DNA from: Bacteroidetes bacterium UBA1935 | Lineage (GTDB): Bacteria > Bacteroidota > Bacteroidia > Chitinophagales > Chitinophagaceae | Direction of reading: 5' to 3' | DNA: 64,000 nt | Assembly: GCA_002337045.1 (NCBI GenBank) | Contig: DDFF01000007.1 | Location: 449,775-513,774 of the forward strand | Shown here: in pieces, positions 45,401 through 54,923 of the stretch | How the letters are laid out: each line of letters starts with the position of its first letter | Numbering within the stretch: the stretch's first letter is position 1 | The notes under the pieces: model-generated | The model's input: only the letters and a program-made list of their open reading frames with translations | The model's database searches: none | Told to the model about the DNA's origin: nothing | Position numbers and translations under genes: made by a program

Positions 45401-47368
45401 ATGAAGAATATATATCTGATTTTCTTGCTAGTATTTATATTGCCATTTACTACTAATAGAGCATTGGCTTCTCATGCCGCTGGAGGAGAAATTACATACC
45501 AGTGGATTTCTGATTCCACATACAGGTTTTACTTCAATCTATACCGTGACTGTAGTGGTGTTAGTGAAGCAGATACAGTTAGGCTTTGCTTCAAAAATCC
45601 ATGCAATTCTGCAACAGATTTTAGCATTTTACTAAATAAGGCATCAGGTGTAAATGGCACTACAATGCAAGGATGTGCACAATACAAAAACAATTGTGAT
45701 AGTCCCAGCTCTATTGTAAAAGGTTTCAGACAATGGATATATACAGGTATTGCCGCTATGCCCGCAAGGTGTAGCTCGTGGAACATATCGGCATGGATAC
45801 AAGATAGAAATACGAATAATAATGTAGCAATAGGCACTTCCTTTTATACCGAAAGCATGATGAATAATATGGGTTCTTATCAAGGTAATTCATCGCCTTA
45901 TTTTACTACAAGACCCATACCCGAAGTGTGTATTAATATACCTATTGCCTTCAATAACGGAGGCACAGACCCTAATGGCGATTCTCTTGTATATGAAATG
46001 ATACTACCTCGTTATGCACAGGGTAGTTGTCTTTCTACTCCGATCAATATAACATTGAACTCTGCATATAGCTTGCCTAGTAATCCGTTTTCTACAAACA
46101 ATACATTCTGGATTAACAATAGTGATGGAACATTGAACTTTACTCCATATTTAGTTGGGTCTAGTTCTGTAACTGTTCGTACTAAAGAATATCGCAATAA
46201 TGTGCTGATAGGACGTGTAGACAGGGAAGTACAAATTCAGGTATTGAATTGTAATTCTACTCCTCCAACTTTCAACAATACTGCTAGTGGCCTAATAGAT
46301 GTTTGCGTCGGGCAACCTGTAAACTTTTGTTGGTATGCAAAATCATCAACTCCTAATACCAAGCTTATTGCGATAGATAACCACACAACCAATATGCCAG
46401 GCTCTACGGTTACATATACAGGGCAAGGCACAGACTCTGTAAGGGGGTGTTTCAGTTGGGTGCCTACTTTAAACGATGCGAAAGGTGTTCTGAAAAGACT
46501 AGACTTATGGATTAAAGACTCTACATGTAATGCCCCGGGCATACTGAAAACATACTATTACAGCGCAGATATTTTTGTTAGCAAACCAGCTAATGCAGGT
46601 AAAGACACGGCAATATGTCCCGGAGATACAGTACAGTTAAATGCATCCGGACAAGGCTTGGTGGCTTGGTCAGTAATATCAGGCACACCAAATAGTTTAA
46701 CATGCACTACTTGTCAACAACCTAGAGCAATACCAACTACCAAAACCAGCTACGAATTGCTGATTGTAGGTGGAGGGAATCCTTGTGTCAATAGCAGGGA
46801 CACCATTACAATATTTATGGCACCGTATAACAAGCCATCTGTTACAATTAATGTTGCACCAGACAGTAATATACGCACAGGCACTACAGTAACATTTTCT
46901 ACTACCACAAAAAATTGTAATGCCCCAGTATTCCAATGGCAGCGTAATGGTGTAGATATACCTGGTGCAAAATCTGCTACGTATACCACCAGTAGTGTAA
47001 CAGACAATGACGTCTACCGTGTCAAAATGAAATGTTCTGACACCTGCGTTGTAGATACTATCAGCAACAATATAAAGATGCGTATTAGCTCTGTTGTAAA
47101 TAATATCGGCGGTATCCCTGTATGCTCAATTCAGCCTAACCCCAACAAAGGTGAATTCACATTATCTGGATTTACAGGCATTGATGAAATAACGGCTGAA
47201 GTGTATAGCGTCACCGGTATTATGTTATATAAACAGACCAAGGTTAAAGTTCTGAATGGTGAAGTATCACTCAAATTAAATGGATATGTATTTTCTAATG
47301 GCGTATACATCCTACAAGTAAAAACTAACAACAATGTGTATACTGATAAGTTGATTATTCAACAGTAA
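45401..47368 (+). CDS. T9SS-secreted protein with SHAAGGE-type N-domain and Ig-like domain
   Basis: 655 residues. After a signal peptide (1-23, ending ALAS) comes SHAAGGEITYQWISDSTYRF and NLYRDCSG, the N-terminal domain seen in large Bacteroidota gliding-associated adhesins. Cysteine pairs occur throughout (CFKNPC, CSSW, CTTC). A region about 395-470 resembles the gliding-linked 'ANAGKDTAICPGDTVQL' repeat. An Ig-like domain (about 480-570) contains QWQRNGVDIPGAKSATY, close to the Ig units of the giant beta-helix protein. The last about 80 residues are a T9SS type A sorting domain (SIQPNPNKGEF). Probably a surface adhesin or released protein. A bidirectional terminator follows. Confidence 0.87.
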   Translation: MKNIYLIFLLVFILPFTTNRALASHAAGGEITYQWISDSTYRFYFNLYRDCSGVSEADTVRLCFKNPCNSATDFSILLNKASGVNGTTMQGCAQYKNNCDSPSSIVKGFRQWIYTGIAAMPARCSSWNISAWIQDRNTNNNVAIGTSFYTESMMNNMGSYQGNSSPYFTTRPIPEVCINIPIAFNNGGTDPNGDSLVYEMILPRYAQGSCLSTPINITLNSAYSLPSNPFSTNNTFWINNSDGTLNFTPYLVGSSSVTVRTKEYRNNVLIGRVDREVQIQVLNCNSTPPTFNNTASGLIDVCVGQPVNFCWYAKSSTPNTKLIAIDNHTTNMPGSTVTYTGQGTDSVRGCFSWVPTLNDAKGVLKRLDLWIKDSTCNAPGILKTYYYSADIFVSKPANAGKDTAICPGDTVQLNASGQGLVAWSVISGTPNSLTCTTCQQPRAIPTTKTSYELLIVGGGNPCVNSRDTITIFMAPYNKPSVTINVAPDSNIRTGTTVTFSTTTKNCNAPVFQWQRNGVDIPGAKSATYTTSSVTDNDVYRVKMKCSDTCVVDTISNNIKMRISSVVNNIGGIPVCSIQPNPNKGEFTLSGFTGIDEITAEVYSVTGIMLYKQTKVKVLNGEVSLKLNGYVFSNGVYILQVKTNNNVYTDKLIIQQ

Positions 47369-47394
47369 TGCTATTTATTAATCCGGTATACTTA

Positions 47395-47439
47395 CAAATA
47401 TTGTAGTTGCATTAGTGACTAATACAACTACAATATTTG
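47395..47439. terminator. bidirectional terminator that overlaps the aat 3' end
   Basis: 21-bp arms (CAAATATTGTAGTTG plus CATTAG, then the complement) with one mismatch and a 3-nt loop, T-run to the right. The right arm includes the last codons and stop of aat, so the hairpin is also coding. Confidence 0.88.
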
Positions 47440-48105
47440 CTTTTTTAAAATTTCCAAAAATAAACCCCTTGACACCATCCTTGCACCAAGGCTTTCCAAG
47501 TGTTCTGTATACACCTGGCAATCAATGAGCACTACTCCTTCGGCTTTCAATTTCTCAATGTATTTTATGAATGCAAACTTACTTGCATTGCTAACATGGC
47601 TAAACATGCTCTCACCAAAGAATATGTTTCCCAATCGTATACCATATAGCCCACCTACCAGTTCGCCATCCAGCCATGCTTCAGCGCTATGTGCATAACC
47701 TAATTGATGCATTTGGGTGTAAGCACCTTCTACTTTGTCTGTTATCCATGTGCCATCCTGCCCTTCCCTTTCTACAGCTTTGCAATTTGCTATTACTTTT
47801 TCAAAAGCGGTATTAATCATGAATTCAAAGCTTCCCTTCTTCATTACCTGTTTCATACTGTTACTCACTTTCAGCTCATCAGGATACAAGACAAAACGCG
47901 GATCAGGACACCACCACATAGGCACCTCATCATCAAACCAAGGGAATATACCGCTCCTGTACGCTAGCAACAGTCTGTCTGTACTCAAGTCAGCCCCCAA
48001 TGCCAACAAACCATCTTCCAATGCATCTTCTGCAGGCGGAAACCATAATTCTTCGCTATTGAGTATGTGTAATTGCACAGTGCAAAATAATGAAGAGAAT
48101 AGCAC
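47428..48105 (-). CDS. aat: leucyl/phenylalanyl-tRNA-protein transferase
   Basis: A 225-residue enzyme that adds leucine or phenylalanine to the N-terminus of proteins with basic first residues, marking them for ClpAP (N-end rule). Family motifs: WFPPAEDALEDGLLALGADL, LLLAYRSGIFPWFDDE, WWCPDPRFVLYP, YAHSAEAWLDGELVGGLYG and FFGESMFSHVSNASKFAF. The N-terminal 15 or so residues are not conserved, so a later start is possible. The last codons lie in a terminator hairpin. Divergent from the cardiolipin-synthase-like gene (33-bp gap). Confidence 0.95.
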   Translation of the reverse strand: MLFSSLFCTVQLHILNSEELWFPPAEDALEDGLLALGADLSTDRLLLAYRSGIFPWFDDEVPMWWCPDPRFVLYPDELKVSNSMKQVMKKGSFEFMINTAFEKVIANCKAVEREGQDGTWITDKVEGAYTQMHQLGYAHSAEAWLDGELVGGLYGIRLGNIFFGESMFSHVSNASKFAFIKYIEKLKAEGVVLIDCQVYTEHLESLGARMVSRGLFLEILKKQIL

Positions 48106-48138
48106 CTTGCTATTTTCTTGACTAACTTTAATGTGAAT

Positions 48139-49329
48139 ATGCCATCAACAGAAACTATCCGAAAACAGGAAAGGGATTATACCTTACAAAACAAGGTCCA
48201 GTTGATACATGGCGGTGGTGAATATTTCGATAAAATAGTTTCACTGATTGATTGCGCAGAAGATGTAATACATCTGCAGGTATACATCTTCACAGAAGAC
48301 GAAACAGGCAATATCGTAACTGATGCACTGATACGAGCTGCTAACCGAGGTGTCAAGGTTTTTCTATTGGTAGATGGCTATGCATCACAGGATTTATCTG
48401 ATGCTTTTAAACAAGTGTTACAACAATCGGGGATTCATTTCAGAATGTTTGAACCGATATTTAAGAGCAGCAATTTCTATTTTGGTAGAAGACTGCATCA
48501 TAAGGTGTTTGTTGCAGACCACAAGATTGCATTAGTAGGCGGCATTAATATCCAAAACAAATACAATGATATCGGCGAAACTAAAGCATGGTTTGATATG
48601 GCTTTGTGCGTAAAGGGTGAAACTGCCATAGAGTTATCAACTATATGCTGCGAAATGTGGAATGGTGGCGAATCGACAGAAAAAGCACAACCACCAAACA
48701 AAACATCTATACCTCCGATAACATTAAACAGTGAATGTGCAGTACGCGTACGCAGAAATGATTGGGTGAAACGGAAGATGCAAATATGGAAAAGCTATTT
48801 CAATATGCTGAACCATAGCACAGAAGAAATAATCATTGCAAGCAGCTATTTTCTACCAGGTATTATATTCAGGCAGCGAATGGCAGGTGCTATAAGCCGT
48901 GGAGTACGTATAAAAGTTATAATAGCAGGTCCATCAGATGTACCAATTGCAAAAAGCGCTGAAAAATACCTGTACAGGTGGATGTTGAGAAACGGCATTG
49001 AGTTATATGAATACACAAAGAGTATACTACATGCAAAAGTATCCGTGGCAGACAATAAACGTATGACTATAGGCTCCTACAATTTCAATAACCTAAGCGC
49101 ATACGCCAGCATTGAATTAAACCTTGATGTACGCAACCAGCCTTTTGTAAGTAGTGTTCAGGATGAACTAAATGAAGTGATAAAAAATGATTGCACTCGT
49201 GTTACTGAAGAGGAATACATCTATAGGGTAAATCCCATTCAAAAAGCCTGGCAATATATATGCTACCTACTAGTAAAAATACTATTAGGCATTATCACCT
49301 TTTACTACACACAAGAAAGAAAAGACTAA
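48139..49329 (+). CDS. phospholipase D-type cardiolipin synthase-like protein
   Basis: 396 residues with two HKD motifs: H120-x-K122-x4-D127 in LHHKVFVADHK and H298-x-K300-x4-D305 in LHAKVSVADNK. Such enzymes condense phosphatidylglycerol into cardiolipin (ClsB-like) or hydrolyse phosphodiesters. There is no N-terminal membrane pair as in ClsA; a single hydrophobic helix near the C-terminus (about 372-392, YICYLLVKILLGIITFYY) could anchor it, which is less usual. A TTG earlier in frame is not needed; the ATG at 48139 was chosen. Its stop overlaps the convergent DUF457 gene by 4 bp. Confidence 0.85.
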   Translation: MPSTETIRKQERDYTLQNKVQLIHGGGEYFDKIVSLIDCAEDVIHLQVYIFTEDETGNIVTDALIRAANRGVKVFLLVDGYASQDLSDAFKQVLQQSGIHFRMFEPIFKSSNFYFGRRLHHKVFVADHKIALVGGINIQNKYNDIGETKAWFDMALCVKGETAIELSTICCEMWNGGESTEKAQPPNKTSIPPITLNSECAVRVRRNDWVKRKMQIWKSYFNMLNHSTEEIIIASSYFLPGIIFRQRMAGAISRGVRIKVIIAGPSDVPIAKSAEKYLYRWMLRNGIELYEYTKSILHAKVSVADNKRMTIGSYNFNNLSAYASIELNLDVRNQPFVSSVQDELNEVIKNDCTRVTEEEYIYRVNPIQKAWQYICYLLVKILLGIITFYYTQERKD

Positions 49330-50339
49330 ATACCCATCATACGCTGCCATAATGTAGGAATGGCGGTATTATCCCATTTAGCAAAGCGCCCACGCTGAAT
49401 GACTACATTGTTATTATCTGGATGCTTCAGGAAGTAGTGAAACACAAACTTTTCATTTGGATCTTTCCAACCCAATATCTGCCCGAAACGCAAATCACAG
49501 AATGCGAGCGTATCGCCCCACTGCTGCGCCACATAATAACCTTTTGAGAATCGCTTCAATTTTTGCAATCCTTCATCATCCTGCATGCCGATTAATAAAT
49601 CTTCATTTCGCCTGAAGTAAGTCAGCCCCAATTCAGATTTCTTATCAAATATAGAACGATAACCCACATAGCTGCCGCTATCATCATTTGCTACCACATA
49701 CCACAACAAGTTGTTAAGTGGTGTTGGCGTAACAAAATGTTTGTTGTAAGTAACATGCTGTTGCTGCATCAGGCTTTCAACCTCGTTAGTTACTATTAGT
49801 TTATTCACAACACAAAAAGACAAATAGACCGCACTTGTAGCAATACCAGCAGTAGCCCATGTCAACCTTCTTTTTTCGTTCTTGCTGCGGAAGAAAAGCA
49901 AAACCAAACTTGCTATTAGTGCTACAATAGTAAAGAGTGGATCTGCCACAAACATGGTATTGAATGATATCCTTGCATGGCTGAAGGGTTCAAACAGGCC
50001 TGTACCATATGCATTCTGGCTATCAAGCAGCAGATGGCAAAACATTTCTATACCAAACAACGTCATCCATCTCTGCAAGCTGATATTTGCCTTATTATGA
50101 AGCCTTTTCGCCATTACAGCAAACAATGGCATAAATAACAAACAGGAAAGAATAGAATGTGTAAATCCACGATGTGCCAACAAATTGCTCGGTGTGTCTA
50201 ACCACATTTCCGCCACAACATCAATATCAGGAAAGGTTTGTGCAAGTGCGCCCCACAACATAGCCTTACGTCCTAGCTCTTTACCAGCAATCACTTCACC
50301 TATACAGGCGCCAAGTACTATGTGTGTTACGGAATCCAT
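49326..50339 (-). CDS. DUF457/YdjM-type membrane-bound metal-dependent hydrolase
   Basis: 337 residues. The N-terminal MDSVTHIVLGACIGE, ALAQTFPDIDVVAEMWLD, RGFTHSILSCLLFMP and HLLLDSQNAYGTGLF are the LexA-regulated/YdjM (DUF457) pattern, with conserved H and D residues that may bind metal in the membrane plane. Four hydrophobic helices fall within the first about 180 residues and a soluble C-terminal domain follows (about 190-337). The reaction is unknown. The gene starts 2 bp after the LytTR regulator stop, so all three genes (kinase, regulator, this) are probably one transcript. Confidence 0.83.
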   Translation of the reverse strand: MDSVTHIVLGACIGEVIAGKELGRKAMLWGALAQTFPDIDVVAEMWLDTPSNLLAHRGFTHSILSCLLFMPLFAVMAKRLHNKANISLQRWMTLFGIEMFCHLLLDSQNAYGTGLFEPFSHARISFNTMFVADPLFTIVALIASLVLLFFRSKNEKRRLTWATAGIATSAVYLSFCVVNKLIVTNEVESLMQQQHVTYNKHFVTPTPLNNLLWYVVANDDSGSYVGYRSIFDKKSELGLTYFRRNEDLLIGMQDDEGLQKLKRFSKGYYVAQQWGDTLAFCDLRFGQILGWKDPNEKFVFHYFLKHPDNNNVVIQRGRFAKWDNTAIPTLWQRMMGI

Positions 50340-50341
50340 AT

Positions 50342-51073
50342 TTATTCACCTACCCTATTATTTTGAAGAAATGCATCGACATCATCCATGTAAAATCTGC
50401 CTATAGGCACTTTATCTCCTTCCACCCAGATATTTTCAGAACTGACTTTTGTAATGTACTCCGGATTTACGCTATAAGACTTATGCACACGCAACCAGTT
50501 AATACCATTAAAAAACTCTACTGAAGCAGAAAGCGACATTCTGATTAATCGTTTAGCCTCTCCCATATAGAGCTTGGTATACTTACCCTGCGCCTGCAAA
50601 TAACGAATATCCTTCACTACGATTTTTTCATGCTTAGTTCCAATTTTCAGAAACATGTCCTGTGCATGTTCTCCCTGCGAAACTATCTCTACATGTTCTT
50701 CATCTCCCTGCAAAACTGGTATTGCCATTTCTATTGCTGCAAACAAATTTTCCCGAGAGAACGGTTTTACCAAATAAGAATCAGGATTATATTTTTTCAC
50801 CTGGCTGATGGTATTGGCGTCGCTATGTGCAGTGAGAATTATGTAAGGGATATTTAACTTATTATCATCAATATATGCCGCAACTTCAAGCCCCGTTCTT
50901 CCGTTTTGCAATGTTACATCCAGTATTATCAACTTAGGATGCTGCTCATTGATTGCTTCTATTGCTTCATCGGGTGTAGCAACGGGTTCTAGAGGAGTAT
51001 AATTCAGCATTCTTAGCAACTGAAACAAGCTCTCCGCGATTATAGCTTCATCTTCTACTATCAGTATTTCCAC
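50342..51073 (-). CDS. LytTR family response regulator
   Basis: 243 residues: a receiver domain (1-120; VEDEA with D8, phosphorylated D52 in IILDVTLQNG, K in SYLVKPFSRENL) and a LytTR DNA-binding domain (about 145-243; FLKIGTKHEKIVVKDIRYLQ, RLIRMSLSASVEFF, RVHKSYSVNPEYITKV). The partner is the sensor kinase gene 8 bp upstream. Targets are unknown; a LytTR site search near the neighbouring operons would be needed. Confidence 0.93.
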   Translation of the reverse strand: MEILIVEDEAIIAESLFQLLRMLNYTPLEPVATPDEAIEAINEQHPKLIILDVTLQNGRTGLEVAAYIDDNKLNIPYIILTAHSDANTISQVKKYNPDSYLVKPFSRENLFAAIEMAIPVLQGDEEHVEIVSQGEHAQDMFLKIGTKHEKIVVKDIRYLQAQGKYTKLYMGEAKRLIRMSLSASVEFFNGINWLRVHKSYSVNPEYITKVSSENIWVEGDKVPIGRFYMDDVDAFLQNNRVGE

Positions 51074-51081
51074 CGGTGTGT

Positions 51082-52806
51082 TTATTTAATATCAATATTA
51101 AAGGTGTATAAAAGTCCTCGTTTGTTTTCGACTTCTACTTTCGCTCCAATCTGTGCAGCCAACCTTCTGATTAATCTCAACCCTAAACTGCCTGTTTTCA
51201 TCAAGTTAATATGCGGGGGTAAACCGGGACCATTGTCCTTATACGTAAAGATATAATTACCGTCGGCATCTTCACATGTCAAATCTATTGTACAATTTGA
51301 CTGAAAAGGCACAACGTACTTCATTGTATTGGTAATCAACTCATTAACAATTAATGCCAATGGAATTAATGTATCGAGTTTTAATTCCAGATTGTTCATC
51401 CTGATATTATACCGGATAGAATCATCACCGATAGATAAAGACCTTAAAGCTGTTTCCAGCATTTTTTCAAAGTATGATTGTAAGCTAACTGAAGTGTTGT
51501 GCTGTTGCTCGTACAATGTTTGGTGAGCCAATGCTATAGTCATTATCTTATTCTGTATCTCTTTAGTCCATACAAGAGTATTAGTATCAGGTTTAATTTG
51601 CTGTAGTTCTATAAGGCTACTTATTATTTGAAGATTGTTCTTTACCCTATGATGCACTTCTTTCAATAACACTTCAATATCCTGATTCTTAGATACTATC
51701 TGATCATTTGTATTAAGCAATAACTGATTTTGCTTCCTGTATTTCCTCTCAACATATATTGCAAAAGCTAGGCTAATGGCCAGAATTGTAGCCACGAGAT
51801 ACAGTAGTTTATTTCTGTTACTTAGTGTTTTTTGTTTTGCCTGCAATAGTTGATTGTTCTTCAACTGCATTTCATTTTCTGCTTGTAGCAATTCGTACTC
51901 TATACTTTTAAAAATAGCATTGCTTGTAGTACGAGAGTTAACGGCATCTAATATTTTCCTATACTGGTAAGCAGATTTATAGTCTTCATTTCTCTCATAG
52001 TTAGCAATAATCATTTCCAATAATGGGATGGAATCTCGTGTTACTGCAAGCTCACTTAACAATGGCGGTATAGCATCTTTATCCTTATCCAGCAATCTGT
52101 AATAATAACTCTTTGCCTCGGCATACAATCTGCCATAAGCAAGATCTTCATCTCGGAAAAGTATGCCCTGTGGTAATTGATTGTAACAAGTAATAAAGTC
52201 GGATTTTCTGTTTATCCTGTAATACAGATTTGCTAGTAACACATATCCTTTAACGCGTAATGAAGAATCACCAATGTGCATTAGCTTATCGTACATGACA
52301 GTGGCATAAAGGTTTGTATTGGTAGAGTCTTTAGCTTTTGCATATACTACTGCCATATTATAGGCTGCACGAAAAATACGCTTTGCATCACCACTCTTTT
52401 CCTCTGTATCGTAATACAGTTTATAATATCTGGTTGCCCACGTCAGGTTATTAGTAGCATCATAAACAGCACCTAAACCAAAGTAGCACTTGTTTATCAT
52501 TACGGTGTTTTGATACTTCTGCGCAATTTTCATAGCTCTCAGATAGCAATCTGTTGCATATTGCATATGTACATGATTGTACATGCCATAATAGTAGCTA
52601 CCCAAATTGTAATAAAAAGTATCCTGATAACGCTCGGGAATTTTATTTGCAATCTTCAGCAGAGAGTCATTAAGATATAGATCTTTGGCATAAGTTGAAA
52701 AAGAACAGAGTAATACAAATAACAGCAACTTCAACCTGAATAATGCTTGTGGAAAAAGACATTTTTCAGATTTACCTCTATCGTATATGTAGCAAATGTC
52801 ATTCAT
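51082..52806 (-). CDS. TPR sensor histidine kinase, HisKA_2 type
   Basis: 574 residues. An N-terminal segment with a hydrophobic stretch (LKLLLFVLLCSFSTYAKD, about 27-42) is followed by TPR-like helices (about 50-290), a coiled coil (LLQAENEMQLKNNQLLQAKQ), a membrane helix (about 335-355, LLYLVATILAISLAFAIYVE), a HisKA_2 dimerisation domain with the phosphoacceptor in LKEVHHRVKNNLQIIS (H385/H386), and a HATPase domain (PLALIVNELITNTMKYVV, then YKDNGPGLPP). This kinase class pairs with LytTR or other regulators in Bacteroidota. The ATG at 52806 is chosen; the frame upstream crosses a terminator. Confidence 0.88.
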   Translation of the reverse strand: MNDICYIYDRGKSEKCLFPQALFRLKLLLFVLLCSFSTYAKDLYLNDSLLKIANKIPERYQDTFYYNLGSYYYGMYNHVHMQYATDCYLRAMKIAQKYQNTVMINKCYFGLGAVYDATNNLTWATRYYKLYYDTEEKSGDAKRIFRAAYNMAVVYAKAKDSTNTNLYATVMYDKLMHIGDSSLRVKGYVLLANLYYRINRKSDFITCYNQLPQGILFRDEDLAYGRLYAEAKSYYYRLLDKDKDAIPPLLSELAVTRDSIPLLEMIIANYERNEDYKSAYQYRKILDAVNSRTTSNAIFKSIEYELLQAENEMQLKNNQLLQAKQKTLSNRNKLLYLVATILAISLAFAIYVERKYRKQNQLLLNTNDQIVSKNQDIEVLLKEVHHRVKNNLQIISSLIELQQIKPDTNTLVWTKEIQNKIMTIALAHQTLYEQQHNTSVSLQSYFEKMLETALRSLSIGDDSIRYNIRMNNLELKLDTLIPLALIVNELITNTMKYVVPFQSNCTIDLTCEDADGNYIFTYKDNGPGLPPHINLMKTGSLGLRLIRRLAAQIGAKVEVENKRGLLYTFNIDIK

Positions 52807-52867
52807 AGACACTCGTGCTAAGATATGATAATGCACGCATTTGCAAAAAGCAGCCATGCATACGCAC

Positions 52868-52894
52868 AAAAAAAGGCTGTGTTACAGCCCTTTT
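52868..52894 (-). terminator. terminator of the adhesin/PorP/OmpA operon
   Basis: AAAAGGCTGT / ACAGCC + TTTT stem with a 3-nt loop; read leftward, seven Ts follow. It separates the operon ending at 52921 from the two-component genes. Confidence 0.8.
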
Positions 52895-52920
52895 CATTAT
52901 AAACGCAACATATAGAGGAA

Positions 52921-54912
52921 TTACATCTTTAATACTTTTACTTCTGTGCGCCTGTTCATCTGATGGTCTTCTTCAGAACATGGCACGTTATTTTTACACT
53001 TGTTCAGCAATCTTGTTTCGCCATAACCCTGTGCTTTTACTCTGTACTTGGCTATACCTTTACTATACAAATATTGTACCGCAGAAGTAGCCCTGTTTTG
53101 AGAAAGTGTCATATTGTACTTGTCGCTGCCTCTACTATCGGTGTGTGACGATAGTTCTATTTCCATAGTAGGATACTTGTTCAATACATCTACCAGCTTA
53201 TCTAATACCAATGCAGCATCAGTGCGGATGTTGTATTTATTGTAGTCATAGTACAGGTCTTCAAGTACAAACTTATCACCCACTTTATACTCAATAGGCT
53301 TAGCTTTCGGTTCCAGATAAACGTATTTTACCAATGTATCTGAACCATCTTCATTCTGCATAAGTGATTTGAATAAAACTGCCTCTCCTGTATAATCTTT
53401 GTATTCGCCCTTCAGTATAAAATCAAGTCCTTTGTCTATTACGAAATAGTTAGTACCCTTAGCATCGGTGTTTTTACGACTATTTGTTTTGCTAATACTT
53501 GCAGTAAGGTCAAGTGTACCATCCTGAAGTGGCTTGCTATCTTGTTTATTTACAAGTATAGCTTTCAGCACCATTGTTCTTGATGGCATTTGTTTAAATG
53601 CATATATATCGTCACTACCCTTGCCACCTGGCCTGTTTGAAGAGAAGTAACCTGTTTTATTATCTGCAGATGTTAGGTAAAAATCGTCGTAGCTCGAATT
53701 GAATGGAGGTTTCATATTAGCTATCACAGAAGTTTTGCCTTGCGACAATTTGTAGATATCGAACCCACCCATACCTGCATGGCCATTGCTTGAAAAATAC
53801 AAGTCACCATTTTTACCAATGGTTGGGAAAGCTTCATCTTCAGTAGTATTAACAGGCACACCCATATTTTGTGGTGTTTTCCATGTATCGCCAACACCTT
53901 TGTCGCAATACCATATATCTGTTTTACCAACACCGCCCGGCATATCGGATATGAAGTAAATACGATTACCGTCTTTACTAAAAGCTGCATGACCAACTGA
54001 GTAGTCCTCAGGTTTATTATACTGGAATGCTATCGGTTCTTTCCATTGACCGCTTGTGTCTTTAGTACTGTAAAACAGTTGCAGGTTTCTTTGTTTACCT
54101 ACCCTACCCTTCTTAATTTTCAAGCGTTGTTGCTTATCACTTTTGTTAGTAACAGTAAAGAACACCATCGAATTATCGGGCGAGAAAGTAGCTGGCCCTA
54201 CGTGATACTTACTACTATTTGCAAATACACCAAAGTCTGATATCGCTCTATCCATGTGCAAGGTATCACCTATTGCATATCCTTTTGTATCTGCTAGATA
54301 AAGTCTCAAATATGGATTGCCTGTCCAACCGTATTTTTTCTTTCTCTTCTCCTTCTTAGTTTGCAACACTTCATTTTTCATATCTTCAGAAGTGTATACA
54401 AGTTGCTTATTGTAGACAGAAGCACCCCAATCAGACAGATTAGTATTCAATCCTGATTCATTATAAACAGCAAAATTTGCAGGGTTTCTTGTCCATAGCA
54501 TTGCAGAATCACAACCCCTCATCTGTGTAGTCACAATATCTCTCTTATCAGGAAATGCAACCAGATATTCTGCATAATACCTTTTCGCATCTTCATAACG
54601 CTGCAAGGTCTTCATCAGGTTGCCAATGGTATATAATACTTCCTTATCGACAGTATCCTTTGTGTGGTAAACACTATACTGATCTAATGCTTTTGCATAC
54701 TCATTCGTTTCCTGATACGAATAAGCCAGCTTATAGTTTACTTCTTTTGGAGCGTTGGGTTTTGCAGCAAGCTTTTCATATATGCCGATAGCTTTTGCAT
54801 ACTCCAACCTATAGAAGTGCTTATCTGCAATTTGCTTGTAGCCTTGTTGCTCCTGCGCTATAGCAGCACCGGGCAACGAAAGGCAAAGTAGTATTTTGAA
54901 GTACTTAGTCAT
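52921..54912 (-). CDS. PorE-like OmpA family protein (TPR, beta-propeller, OmpA)
   Basis: 663 residues. A signal peptide (1-19, ending AIAQ) precedes TPR-like helices (about 25-130), a WD40/PD40-like propeller (about 160-470; KDGNRIYFISDMPGGVGKTD and GYFSSNRPGGKGSDDIYAFK blades), a carboxypeptidase-regulatory-like beta domain (about 470-540) and an OmpA peptidoglycan-binding domain (about 545-663; ELSSHTDSRGSDKYNMTLSQ, then RVKAQGYGETR). This order (TPR, propeller, CRD, OmpA) is that of PorE, a T9SS protein that holds the system to peptidoglycan in P. gingivalis. It ends a leftward operon with a PorP/SprF gene 11 bp upstream. Probably a dedicated copy for the giant cargo; the main PorE may be elsewhere. 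Confidence 0.88.
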   Translation of the reverse strand: MTKYFKILLCLSLPGAAIAQEQQGYKQIADKHFYRLEYAKAIGIYEKLAAKPNAPKEVNYKLAYSYQETNEYAKALDQYSVYHTKDTVDKEVLYTIGNLMKTLQRYEDAKRYYAEYLVAFPDKRDIVTTQMRGCDSAMLWTRNPANFAVYNESGLNTNLSDWGASVYNKQLVYTSEDMKNEVLQTKKEKRKKKYGWTGNPYLRLYLADTKGYAIGDTLHMDRAISDFGVFANSSKYHVGPATFSPDNSMVFFTVTNKSDKQQRLKIKKGRVGKQRNLQLFYSTKDTSGQWKEPIAFQYNKPEDYSVGHAAFSKDGNRIYFISDMPGGVGKTDIWYCDKGVGDTWKTPQNMGVPVNTTEDEAFPTIGKNGDLYFSSNGHAGMGGFDIYKLSQGKTSVIANMKPPFNSSYDDFYLTSADNKTGYFSSNRPGGKGSDDIYAFKQMPSRTMVLKAILVNKQDSKPLQDGTLDLTASISKTNSRKNTDAKGTNYFVIDKGLDFILKGEYKDYTGEAVLFKSLMQNEDGSDTLVKYVYLEPKAKPIEYKVGDKFVLEDLYYDYNKYNIRTDAALVLDKLVDVLNKYPTMEIELSSHTDSRGSDKYNMTLSQNRATSAVQYLYSKGIAKYRVKAQGYGETRLLNKCKNNVPCSEEDHQMNRRTEVKVLKM

Positions 54913-54923
54913 GCTTCAATAAT

